35,089 bases of DNA from assembly GCA_039944855.1 (NCBI GenBank), contig JBDUXZ010000036.1, forward strand, positions 1-35,089, read 5' to 3'. This DNA comes from Rhodothermales bacterium. GTDB lineage: Bacteria > Bacteroidota > Rhodothermia > Rhodothermales > JANQRZ01. Shown here in pieces: positions 7,092 to 15,938 of this stretch. Each line of letters starts with the position of its first letter. The first letter of the stretch is position 1. The notes beneath the pieces are model-generated. The model had not been told where the DNA came from. It was given only the letters and a program-made list of their open reading frames with translations, and made no database searches. The position numbers and the translations under genes are program-made.

Positions 7092-9254
7092 CTATGCCGT
7101 TCGTGTACTTCTCGTACGGCGGTACCGCTCGACCTCTTCTCGGACCCCTTTGTCTTGGATCCCTCTTCCCACCGCTCTGCTGAGAAGCTCCCACGCTCTC
7201 TTCCACTGGCCCCGCTCTGCCCACGAACGCCCAGCGTCAACGAGGTACGCCGGCGCTGGCAGGAGTCGGTGCATTGCGACGGCGGTCTGCTCTATCTCCT
7301 CGGCGAGGTGAATCTTCCGACGTCCTGTCACAGCCTCACCGGTGTCGCGCCGTCCCTTCTCATCCGCGATCTCCCGGATCAGCAGGTCCCTCCGCTGGCG
7401 GAGAAGGAGGAGGCTTCTGGGGAATTCGTCGAGCTGCGTGTTCGACTCGATGAGTGCAGCGCTTGCTCCGCCGCGAGCGTTGGCTACGCGTACGGACAGG
7501 CTCCCAATCCAGTCCGGCCTTGCGCATACGGATTCTGTATTCCGATCCTGCTCCTCTTCCAGCAGCTCTTCGGCCTCTTCGATGCGGGGTGGGGACTCCC
7601 GCAACAGGGAGTAGACGTAGTCGCCTAACGCCATCTCCCGCTCCCCGACGGTGGATGCGGCTTCCAGGGCGGCCCCGAACTGCCGACGCGCCTGGGTGCC
7701 CCTGCCATCAGTGAGGGACTGGTGGGCTTCCATGATGCTCTTATGCGACGGCTTTACCACCTCCTGTGCTTCGAGCTGAGCGATCTGCTCTGGCGTCGTG
7801 ACATCGCGCCGCTCGATGGCCCCGATAGGGCCGCCCGGAGGCTGGAGCGCGCGTACGCGGGCGTGGATGTCCTCAGCCGCGTCGAACTCCTCAACGAAGG
7901 TGAGGAAGTTGACCGTTTCCACTAACGCTTCCAGGAGCCCTCCAAGATATTCGTCACCGAGGCCGGCGAGGTCATCGGCGGCCTGTCCCAACCGCCTTCG
8001 GGTTTCGTCCACGAGCCGTTCGCGGTCGAGTCCGGGCGTTTCCAGGCGCTCCTCTGTGACGCGACGGAGCAGGTAGAACGTCTTCTGCCCGACGAGGAGT
8101 CCTTTCCGAGGTAGCAGCGGGTCAGACTCGCTCCCCTCTGCCTCGTCGAGAGCATTGAGGAGCTCGGCGGCCTCAATCGCACGTTCCGGTGTGACGGCGT
8201 TGATAAGGGCGTCAACGCGGAGGGCTAGGAGGTTCACGCCACCCTCCTCCGACGTCGTGCACCGGAGCACGGCTTCTGGATCGAGCCGACCATCGTCTCC
8301 CATCGCTTCGACCACGACGTCGAGGAAGGGGCGCTCCGAGTCTTTCTTTGGTAGCCTCGGAACGAGTTCGCGAAGCAGCTCCGGTGCTCCTGCGTCGGCG
8401 GCAAGAAGGACGACGGGCTTCACCGCCTCATCGACGATCGAGCCCCCTACCCGGAGAGCGGCGATGACATCCCGCTGGGCGGGGATATCGCCGAGGAGGA
8501 CGGCGGCTTGTCCCTTTATGGCGAGGGCCGTCTGCCGTAATCCGACGAACGCCCCTTCGCTCTGGGGGTCTGTTTCGCGGTGGGCGTCGAGCTCGTCGAG
8601 GATCGATTCCGTTTCCTGTACCGCGCTTCGGAGTTCGAGTGCGTTCAGCGCGTCAACGGCCGTGGTGAGCCGCTGGCGGACGGCTCGTACTCGGTCTTCG
8701 TACCGGGTGGCAACGTCCCGGCCGACGTTGTGGATGGCGTCGAGCAGTATCTGAGTTTGTCCCTCGCCATGGGCTTGGAGAGTCTCCGTCTGACGTTGAG
8801 CGACTACCTCTGATTGTCGTTGTCGCCGCTCCGACTGCGCCTCGTGAAACGCGAGGCCGCTGGGACCCTCCGCTGCAGCCCTACGGAACGTGGCAACGTA
8901 CGTCGTCGCCAATTCGTGAGCCGCGTCCAGTCGTGTCTCTCCGATGCCCAGCGACGTGCCCGCGATGTCAGCCCATCTCGCAGCCGTTTTTTGGAGATCG
9001 ACCTCGTGCCCGTTCCAAACCATGTACGCCAATACCCAGGGAGCCTCGGTCGCGTTAAGCGTGCTTACGGCGAGGTCGATATCGACTCGGGGCCAGCGCG
9101 CCATCCGCTGCTTCACCGCGTCCTCGGCCTGAACCATGGCCTTCCGCACCGGATCTCCGAGCGCGCTCCTCGCTGCCTTGAACGCCTCGATTGCAGGGGG
9201 AGCCATCTCCAGGGCGGTCTGGGCAATAGCTACGACCGTAGTTGGATCTATCAT
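7092..9254 (-). CDS. Large helical repeat-like protein of unknown function (720 aa)
   Basis: I do not recognise a named family. The protein is soluble, acidic and almost entirely helical. The N-terminal 150 residues start with an amphipathic stretch (ALEMAPPAIEAFKAARSALG) and contain a compact block with a Trp-rich motif (APWVLAYMVWNGHEVDL). Residues about 155-230 look like a coiled coil. From about 230 to the end there are TPR-like helical pairs (for example AARRQFGAALEAASTVG-type repeats and ERGQWKRAWELLSRAVGRG near the C-terminus). No P-loop, HD, nuclease or protease motif was found. It is a single-gene unit read towards the channel-like gene. TPR-containing proteins of this size are common in defence islands, but that role is a guess. 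Confidence 0.78.
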   Translation of the reverse strand: MIDPTTVVAIAQTALEMAPPAIEAFKAARSALGDPVRKAMVQAEDAVKQRMARWPRVDIDLAVSTLNATEAPWVLAYMVWNGHEVDLQKTAARWADIAGTSLGIGETRLDAAHELATTYVATFRRAAAEGPSGLAFHEAQSERRQRQSEVVAQRQTETLQAHGEGQTQILLDAIHNVGRDVATRYEDRVRAVRQRLTTAVDALNALELRSAVQETESILDELDAHRETDPQSEGAFVGLRQTALAIKGQAAVLLGDIPAQRDVIAALRVGGSIVDEAVKPVVLLAADAGAPELLRELVPRLPKKDSERPFLDVVVEAMGDDGRLDPEAVLRCTTSEEGGVNLLALRVDALINAVTPERAIEAAELLNALDEAEGSESDPLLPRKGLLVGQKTFYLLRRVTEERLETPGLDRERLVDETRRRLGQAADDLAGLGDEYLGGLLEALVETVNFLTFVEEFDAAEDIHARVRALQPPGGPIGAIERRDVTTPEQIAQLEAQEVVKPSHKSIMEAHQSLTDGRGTQARRQFGAALEAASTVGEREMALGDYVYSLLRESPPRIEEAEELLEEEQDRNTESVCARPDWIGSLSVRVANARGGASAALIESNTQLDEFPRSLLLLRQRRDLLIREIADEKGRRDTGEAVTGRRKIHLAEEIEQTAVAMHRLLPAPAYLVDAGRSWAERGQWKRAWELLSRAVGRGIQDKGVREEVERYRRTRSTRTA

Positions 9255-9393
9255 TGAGGAGACGTGGGGGTTTGGCTGGCAGGATCACTGTTAGAGAGAT
9301 GACGCAGGGGGACGGTGAGAGAGAGCCTGCGCGGGTAATTCTCAACGATCGTCTTCCGTCGCCAGCATTTCGTGCGGCGTGACGGCATAAACG

Positions 9394-9427
9394 CAAGCAG
9401 GCCGACCCTGGGGAGCCGGCCTGCTTG
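9394..9427 (-). terminator. Intrinsic-type terminator after the 51-aa gene
   Basis: Eleven-base perfect arms (CAAGCAGGCCG at 9394-9404, its complement at 9417-9427) with a 12-base loop lie 15 bases beyond the stop of the small minus-strand gene. On the minus strand the hairpin is followed by CGTTTATG, a weak U-tract. This would separate the small gene from the 720-residue gene downstream. Confidence 0.6.
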
Positions 9428-9442
9428 AGCTGGACGAGTAGG

Positions 9443-9598
9443 CTATTTACTCTTGCACTCGTTGCATTGCTCTTTGTTGGGCTTCGTGTTCGTCTTCTCC
9501 CACCCGGCACTGGGATAGTGGTTACGAGAGCACGACGTCTCCCAATGATAGGTGTCGCCGTTCGTTTTGTGGTAGTAAGGGGCTTTTGGCTGAGACAT
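9443..9598 (-). CDS. Small Cys/His protein (51 aa)
   Basis: A 51-residue frame with its own signals: AGAGGT six bases before the ATG at 9598, and an intrinsic-type terminator after the stop. The protein is rich in Tyr, His, Trp and Lys, with a Cys near the middle (ETSCSRNHYP), an SAGWEK segment and a C-terminal CxxC (EQCNECKSK). The spacing Cys23, His27, Cys45, Cys48 suggests a small zinc-binding fold. I know of similar short YYHKxNGDTYHW-type hypothetical proteins only in general terms and assign no function. It stands alone, upstream of the 720-residue gene and downstream of the resolvase on the same strand, 88 bases from the resolvase stop. Confidence 0.8.
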   Translation of the reverse strand: MSQPKAPYYHKTNGDTYHWETSCSRNHYPSAGWEKTNTKPNKEQCNECKSK

Positions 9599-9686
9599 GA
9601 TTACCTCTTTAAAGATGAAAGGAATAGGGAGTGCTGACGGCCTCCATGGGCTGTTGTAAGAAGCAGAGCGAGAAGAGGTCCCACGA

Positions 9687-10259
9687 TTAGGGCATCTTCC
9701 TCACGCCGCCGTCGGGGGCGACGTAGCGGTAGAGCGTCGCCGGGGCGACCCCCACCGCGTCGCACACCTCCTGCACGGAAACGTCGGGGTCCCGCATCAG
9801 CTTCGAGGCCAGCTCCACCTTCCGCGCGTCCATCTTCGGCGGGCGGCCACCCTTCCGGCCCCGAGCGCGGGCGCTCGCGAGACCGGCCATCGTCCGCTCG
9901 CGGATGAGCTCGCGCTCGAACTCGGCGAGGGAGGCGAAGACGTGGAAGACGAGCTTGCCCGAGGGGGAGGTCGTGTCGATCCCCTCTTGGAGCGAGCGGA
10001 AGCCCACGCCGCGTTCCCTCAGCGTCTCCACGCGCTCGACGAGGTCTTTGAGCGAGCGGCCGAACCGGTCGAGCCGCCAGACAACGAGAGCGTCACCCGC
10101 GCGGGCGAAGTCGAGCGCCTCGCGGAGCCCTGGGCGGTCGGCCTTCGCGCCGGAGGCTTCGTCGGTGAAGAGGCGCTCGCAACCGGCAGCTTCGAGGGCA
10201 TCCGTCTGGAGGTCGAGGCGCTGGTCGGCCGTGGAGACGCGGGCGTAGCCGATGAGCAT
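9687..10259 (-). CDS. Serine resolvase/invertase (Tn3/Hin family)
   Basis: The 190-residue recombinase begins MLIGYARVST, with the catalytic Ser9. It contains the conserved VVWRLDRFGRS motif with arginines of the active site, the long E-helix (LAEFERELIRERTMAGLASAR) and a C-terminal helix-turn-helix (DVSVQEVCDAVGVAPATLYRYV). This is the usual full length for Tn3/Hin-type small serine recombinases. The frame is open back to 10619, but those extra residues overlap the IS element and have no family match; the ATG at 10259 gives the canonical N-terminus. On a plasmid it would most simply resolve multimers at a nearby res site, for which 10330-10403 is a candidate. Confidence 0.92.
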   Translation of the reverse strand: MLIGYARVSTADQRLDLQTDALEAAGCERLFTDEASGAKADRPGLREALDFARAGDALVVWRLDRFGRSLKDLVERVETLRERGVGFRSLQEGIDTTSPSGKLVFHVFASLAEFERELIRERTMAGLASARARGRKGGRPPKMDARKVELASKLMRDPDVSVQEVCDAVGVAPATLYRYVAPDGGVRKMP

Positions 10260-10329
10260 GGGGCGGGGGAGGGGCGCGTTCTCAAAAGATGGTCGCGGCG
10301 AAGTTACGACACGTTGATTTAGAGAAGGG

Positions 10330-10403
10330 AAACGAGAAAGACAAAATAGAGCTGTGACTCGATCTCTCGTTTGACGCCGTCTCTTACCAAAAACCCTCGT
10401 TTG
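10330..10403. promoter_or_regulatory. Candidate res site upstream of the resolvase
   Basis: The 151 bases between the resolvase start and the IS3 element contain three copies of one short word: AAACGAG at 10330-10336 and its complement CTCGTTTG at 10366-10373 and again at 10396-10403, exactly 30 bases apart. Small serine resolvases bind three subsites just upstream of their own gene. The words are only 7-8 bases long, so this is suggestive, and IS insertion at 10411 may have trimmed the site. Confidence 0.35.
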
Positions 10404-10460
10404 TGAGAGGTGAACCGCCCCGGGATTGCCGGAGACTCCAGACTTTGAGAACTTGGAGTC

Positions 10461-11695
<1,235 letters not shown>

Positions 11696-11809
11696 CCACG
11701 TCTCCGAGAAAGCCGGGGCGGTTCAAGGTGCGGACGAGGCCTCTGCTGAGGTCATCGGCGAGACCGATCTCGCTATTGGAGATTTTGTTGCACCGATCTG
11801 CCCAGCACC

Positions 11810-12631
11810 CTAACTGGGTACCCGGCTGGTCCGGTGTAGGTCAAAGTCCGCTAGCAACTCACGAACACCTTCGAGAGTGAGTCTAGGACTATACTCCATG
11901 AACAAGGAGATGAGTCCCGCGATATGAGGGGCCGCATAGCTAGAACCCGAAACCACTTCACAGCATCCTTCCAGCCCCTGCACCATGATGTTTTCACCTC
12001 TAGCGAGACATTCTATTGCTTCCCCCTCTCTATACGTGTAGTCAAAAGCCCCCGCGAACTTCCCGGCAGCTACGCTAATGACGTTGTCGAAAAGAGCTGG
12101 GTAACTCCAGGTGCTCGTGTTATGAGACGCAGCTACAAGCACCGTCCCGTTTCGCCGAGCTGCCTCGCATGCCGCGTATAGAGGAAAAAGGGCATCACGC
12201 TGGAGCGTACCGAAGCTCATGTTGATAAGATGAAGGTTCTGCTCTATACCCCAGCGGATCCCTGCCTGGATAATGTTTAACGAGGTTTCTAAATTATAAT
12301 TGAATACGCGAATCGGATAAACGATAGACTCCGGTGCTAAATGACATATGATGTTTGTGCACGCAGTACCATGACCTATACGGTCTTGAGTATCACTTGA
12401 TCTCGCAAGCTTTAACCCGTCAGAGGGATCTACTAGACAGATGCCCTCCTGAACGGAAGGCACCCTTTGGCTGTAATCCCAACCACTATCAACGATGCCG
12501 ATTCGGACGCCGCGTCCTGTTCGGAAACCAAGCCGTCGTTGTATTCGCTGAGGGAGTTCGGCGTGCGAGAATGAACCTTCACTGACTCCGACGAGAGGCT
12601 GAGAATTGTGTGGTGAAGGGGCCTTGCTCAT
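11810..12631 (-). CDS. Subtilisin-like S8 protease, probable lanthipeptide leader peptidase
   Basis: The 273-residue serine protease has the S8 triad: Asp48 in IGIVDSGWD, His87 in GHGTACTN and Ser231 in SGSSYAAPH. The oxyanion segment reads VLVAASHNTS instead of the usual AAGN. No signal peptide, propeptide or C-terminal domain is present, so it should act in the cytoplasm. The ATG at 12631 shares its A with the stop of the adaptor gene (TAATG), which favours it over the in-frame start at 12661. The exporter in this operon lacks a C39 peptidase domain, so this protease is the obvious candidate for removing the leader of the precursor at 18352-18645, as LanP does in other class I clusters. It is the last gene of the operon. 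Confidence 0.88.
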   Translation of the reverse strand: MSKAPSPHNSQPLVGVSEGSFSHAELPQRIQRRLGFRTGRGVRIGIVDSGWDYSQRVPSVQEGICLVDPSDGLKLARSSDTQDRIGHGTACTNIICHLAPESIVYPIRVFNYNLETSLNIIQAGIRWGIEQNLHLINMSFGTLQRDALFPLYAACEAARRNGTVLVAASHNTSTWSYPALFDNVISVAAGKFAGAFDYTYREGEAIECLARGENIMVQGLEGCCEVVSGSSYAAPHIAGLISLFMEYSPRLTLEGVRELLADFDLHRTSRVPS

Positions 12632-13896
12632 TATTTGACCCGATCTATGATGTGGCGCCATACGTGCTCAATGATCCGGCCTGATCTAGTCACTATCTCG
12701 CCCCGTACACTATATCCTGATTTGAATTTTTCCCGGCCGATACGTTCCTCCTCCGTTTTAAGGAGAGCAACAGTCACTCGGTAATGACCTGCCGGGTCGC
12801 TACTGAATTCAGAGTTCACGGGCTCTGAAGCGACGGATATAACATGGCCTTCAAGAATCTCTCGACTGGAACTCTGGAGAGCTGGCACCTCAATTCTCGC
12901 GATATCACCGACATTCACTTCGCGCACATCTCGCTCCTGAACGTACAAATCCGTGCTCCATGCAGCAGGTTCGGCAACCTCAAGTAGTAGGTCCCCTTTG
13001 TTCACAGCTGCTCCTACCAATAGCTCTATACGATCAGTAAGGACGATGCCCGAGAACGGAGCTCGCAGCAGGAGGCGGCTGAGCTGTTCCTCAGCAACTC
13101 CAATTTGGTTATCGATCAGTTCAATCTCATTCTCTAGACGTAAAACTCCAATCTTATCAAGGGTGCTTAGTTCTTCCGCTGCTTCAGCTTGAACGATCTT
13201 AGCTTCGGCTGTTTTTACTTCGGCAATCGCTCGGTCAATGACGATGTGCGTACCCGCTCGGTGGTTGAGTACAATCGAATCGACGTTAACATGTGTACCA
13301 AACCCGAACTCAGCTAGCCGTTCACGGAGGTCAGCTTGTGCTTTTATGAGTCGGGAACTTGCTTCTGATTTGGCGGCCGCTTGCTGTCTCTGAGCGGGAG
13401 GAATCGTTGAGCGAGCGCCTTCATAGTCAAAACGACGAGCGATACGGTTCGAGCGGAGTTGGATAAGAAGACTGCGGAGTGTAAGGTCATCGAGGCGTAC
13501 TAGAGGCTGCCCTTTCTGCACTGTGTCTCCTGAAGAGACGAATACCTCAGCTACAAGACCAGACTCTACACTGCGGACAGGCCAGACTCTAGCAGGCTCG
13601 AGCACGCCCACTCCTTTTACAGTGGTGTCGACCTCAACGACTGAGGCGATAATAATGAACCCTACTGTGCAGGCTGCGAGGAGCACAAGCGTCATGCTTA
13701 CTGCGTGGTGAACCAAACGTGCTCCTGTCCCCTCCGCGTCGGGAAGGTCAGGAAGCTGAAAGCTTAAGCTGGCAGGCTTTCTTGATCGCTGATGCACCAC
13801 TGGGCGATCATACCTGCTACGTTTTTTTCTAGTGTCTCTCACATTTCGTCCAGTTGACTTACAACGTTTTGAGTTTCGAGGTCGGGGCCGCAGCAC
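12631..13896 (-). CDS. HlyD-family membrane fusion protein
   Basis: The 421-residue adaptor has a basic N-terminal cytoplasmic stretch, one transmembrane helix at about 68-90 (VSMTLVLLAACTVGFIII), then the split barrel/lipoyl pattern (VRSVESGLVAEVFVSSGDTV, later RAPFSGIVLTDRIELLVG) separated by a long coiled coil at about 135-270. This is the layout of HlyD/LcnD proteins that link an inner-membrane ABC exporter to an outer-membrane channel, so the host is Gram-negative. The likely start is a GTG at 13896, 26 bases after the ABC gene stop, with TAGGGGC upstream. No TolC gene is present here; a host TolC would be needed. Confidence 0.88.
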   Translation of the reverse strand: MLRPRPRNSKRCKSTGRNVRDTRKKRSRYDRPVVHQRSRKPASLSFQLPDLPDAEGTGARLVHHAVSMTLVLLAACTVGFIIIASVVEVDTTVKGVGVLEPARVWPVRSVESGLVAEVFVSSGDTVQKGQPLVRLDDLTLRSLLIQLRSNRIARRFDYEGARSTIPPAQRQQAAAKSEASSRLIKAQADLRERLAEFGFGTHVNVDSIVLNHRAGTHIVIDRAIAEVKTAEAKIVQAEAAEELSTLDKIGVLRLENEIELIDNQIGVAEEQLSRLLLRAPFSGIVLTDRIELLVGAAVNKGDLLLEVAEPAAWSTDLYVQERDVREVNVGDIARIEVPALQSSSREILEGHVISVASEPVNSEFSSDPAGHYRVTVALLKTEEERIGREKFKSGYSVRGEIVTRSGRIIEHVWRHIIDRVK

Positions 13897-13922
13897 AATA
13901 AGCCCCTAGTGGCTCTGCTAGA

Positions 13923-15743
13923 TCATTGTCCAGGCAGCCTCTTCATAGGGTGGACGCGACTCGGGGTATACTCAGATGGACTCTGCAGCTCGCGATAGGA
14001 TTCGCAGCTTTGCATGAGCTCATGGTGAGTGCCGACGCCTTCAATGCTACCCTTCTGAAGTACACATACCTGATCGGCTTGAGCGGCCATTCCAACCCGG
14101 TGGGTTACAAGAATCACGGTCTTCTCTCGTAGAGCCGGAATGATCCTGTTAATGATCCTGACCTCCGTCTGGGTATCTACGTTAGCGGTTACTTCGTCGA
14201 ATAGTAAAATGGGGGTGTCTCGGATGAGGGCGCGGGCAATAGCAAGTCGTTGGCGCTGTCCTCCGGAGAGACTAGCACCCCACTCAGCCACGGGCGTGGC
14301 GTAACCCTTCGAGAGTCCATTGATGAGGTCCTCAACACAGGCCAAACGGCTAGCATTGTGAACTACCTCCAATGGGACATCATTCAGTCCGATCGTGAGG
14401 TTGTCCCATACAGTGCCTTTCAAGAGGCTGAAATCCTGCCATACCACAGCTATTTGTCTTCTAAGGTCTGGGAGGGGAATCTGCTCTATAGACGCTCCGT
14501 CTATGAGGATGTGGCCGCGATTAGGAGATTCGAAGCGGGTGAGTAAGCGAAGAAGCGATGTCTTTCCCGACCCACTTGGACCAACGATAACAATAGTGCT
14601 CCCTACTTTTATGTCCAGCGTGATATCGTTCAGCACGGGCTCATCAACGTTGTAACAGAATGTGACATTTTTTAAGCTGATATCCCCTTTGATCCGATAA
14701 ACAATAGGTTTAGCTGCATCGTATGCCAGAGATGGTTGTTGCTCAGGCGAGTAGTTGAGGTATTCGAACACGCGGTGGAGATGAACAGCGGATTGTTGGA
14801 GTTCTGTATAGAGATTGGCGAACTGTGAAACGGGACCGTAGAGATAACCTACATAAGCTGTGAAGGCGATGTATCCACCGAGGGTCATCTGACCAGATAG
14901 AATGAACGTCCAGCCTAACCAAGTGAACAAGGCTACGTTTAGAGCCCTTAGAACCCCATTCGCCGTCCCTACGCCCTGACTGAGGCCGCCAGCCCTCAAC
15001 TGCATCTGAATAGCTCGTACTGCCTGTGTACTCGCCTGCTGAAAGACGTGATGCTCAAGTGCCATCGACTTAAGCGTACGTATCTGACTGAGCACCTCTA
15101 CTTCTAAAGCGCTGAGGTCTGCGTAAGCTTCAGAAGAACGTTTCCAATATCGTCGGAGGGCCCGACCCGCTAATGCGACGACGAGGGTCGAGAAGGGGAT
15201 ACTTACGAGAGCAACCAGCGCGAGCTTCCACTGGAGAATGAAGAGGAAAGGAGGCACGAGGATGAGGTATGCCCCCTGCACAAACAGGGTTTGAAACACG
15301 CGCATTACACCTTCTAGAGCGCGTCTTACGTCTTGAAAGCGGCTCATCAACTCGCCCACACGATGCTCTTCGAAAAACCGGAGGGGGAGATGCTGGAGAT
15401 GATTGAAGAAGAGAAGTGATACGGCGTTGCCTAGCCTAGCATTAACGTAAAGAGAGTAGTATCCCTGGAGTGCAAGCATAATGGCCGTAGTAATGCCTAG
15501 AGCGAGTAAACCGCTGACCAGAACGTGCATTAGGGAAATGTCTTGGGTGGGATAAACCTCGTCAATAAGAAGCTTGGTGAGATACGGCCCGATCATACTG
15601 ATGAGACCGACGACGAAACCGAGCGCCATACCCTTAATGAGGAGAGTCCAATGCGGGCGAATAAGCACGACCAATTGCGCAAACTGCCTGATCGCTTCAC
15701 GCAATCTGGGAACGCCCTCCGAGGTTGTTGCTTGCTTAACCAT
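13923..15743 (-). CDS. Peptide-export ABC transporter (fused TMD-NBD, no C39 peptidase)
   Basis: The 606-residue protein is a half-transporter of the bacteriocin/HlyB class. About six membrane segments fill residues 30-320 (for example LLIKGMALGFVVGLISMIG). The ATPase domain follows with Walker A GPSGSGKTSLL, Q-loop VVWQDFSLL, signature LSGGQRQRLAIARAL, Walker B ILLFDEVTANVD and the switch His in VTHRVG. The usual N-terminal C39 leader-peptidase domain is absent: the protein goes directly from a short helix into the membrane part. It would export the modified peptide as a homodimer together with the HlyD adaptor just downstream. It is separated from the GWxTD gene by 195 bases, which could hold a promoter. 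Confidence 0.93.
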   Translation of the reverse strand: MVKQATTSEGVPRLREAIRQFAQLVVLIRPHWTLLIKGMALGFVVGLISMIGPYLTKLLIDEVYPTQDISLMHVLVSGLLALGITTAIMLALQGYYSLYVNARLGNAVSLLFFNHLQHLPLRFFEEHRVGELMSRFQDVRRALEGVMRVFQTLFVQGAYLILVPPFLFILQWKLALVALVSIPFSTLVVALAGRALRRYWKRSSEAYADLSALEVEVLSQIRTLKSMALEHHVFQQASTQAVRAIQMQLRAGGLSQGVGTANGVLRALNVALFTWLGWTFILSGQMTLGGYIAFTAYVGYLYGPVSQFANLYTELQQSAVHLHRVFEYLNYSPEQQPSLAYDAAKPIVYRIKGDISLKNVTFCYNVDEPVLNDITLDIKVGSTIVIVGPSGSGKTSLLRLLTRFESPNRGHILIDGASIEQIPLPDLRRQIAVVWQDFSLLKGTVWDNLTIGLNDVPLEVVHNASRLACVEDLINGLSKGYATPVAEWGASLSGGQRQRLAIARALIRDTPILLFDEVTANVDTQTEVRIINRIIPALREKTVILVTHRVGMAAQADQVCVLQKGSIEGVGTHHELMQSCESYRELQSPSEYTPSRVHPMKRLPGQ

Positions 15744-15938
15744 GCCGGCAAGCCCTATTCCGCTGGATGCTAAGAACCGTCGGGCGAGTACGTGAGCACC
15801 GAGCCTGTGCCTTCACGACTCGTAGCCATGGCAATGTTATCCCCATCACCCGAATAGGAAGCTTTAGGGAAGGAGATGTGGCGGGCATCGCGCTTAAGTT
15901 TTTTAGATCCGCTGATGACTTCTCCTGAGCCTTGCTAC

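Noticed and set aside
5880..7628. 582-residue plus-strand frame
   Set aside because: It overlaps the channel-like gene and the 720-residue gene in other frames. Its translation is Arg/Pro/Gly-rich low complexity, a shadow of GC-rich coding DNA.
13923..15743. A C39 leader-peptidase domain in the ABC transporter
   Set aside because: The N-terminus has no room for the roughly 140-residue domain and no Cys/His motif; the first membrane segment starts near residue 30.
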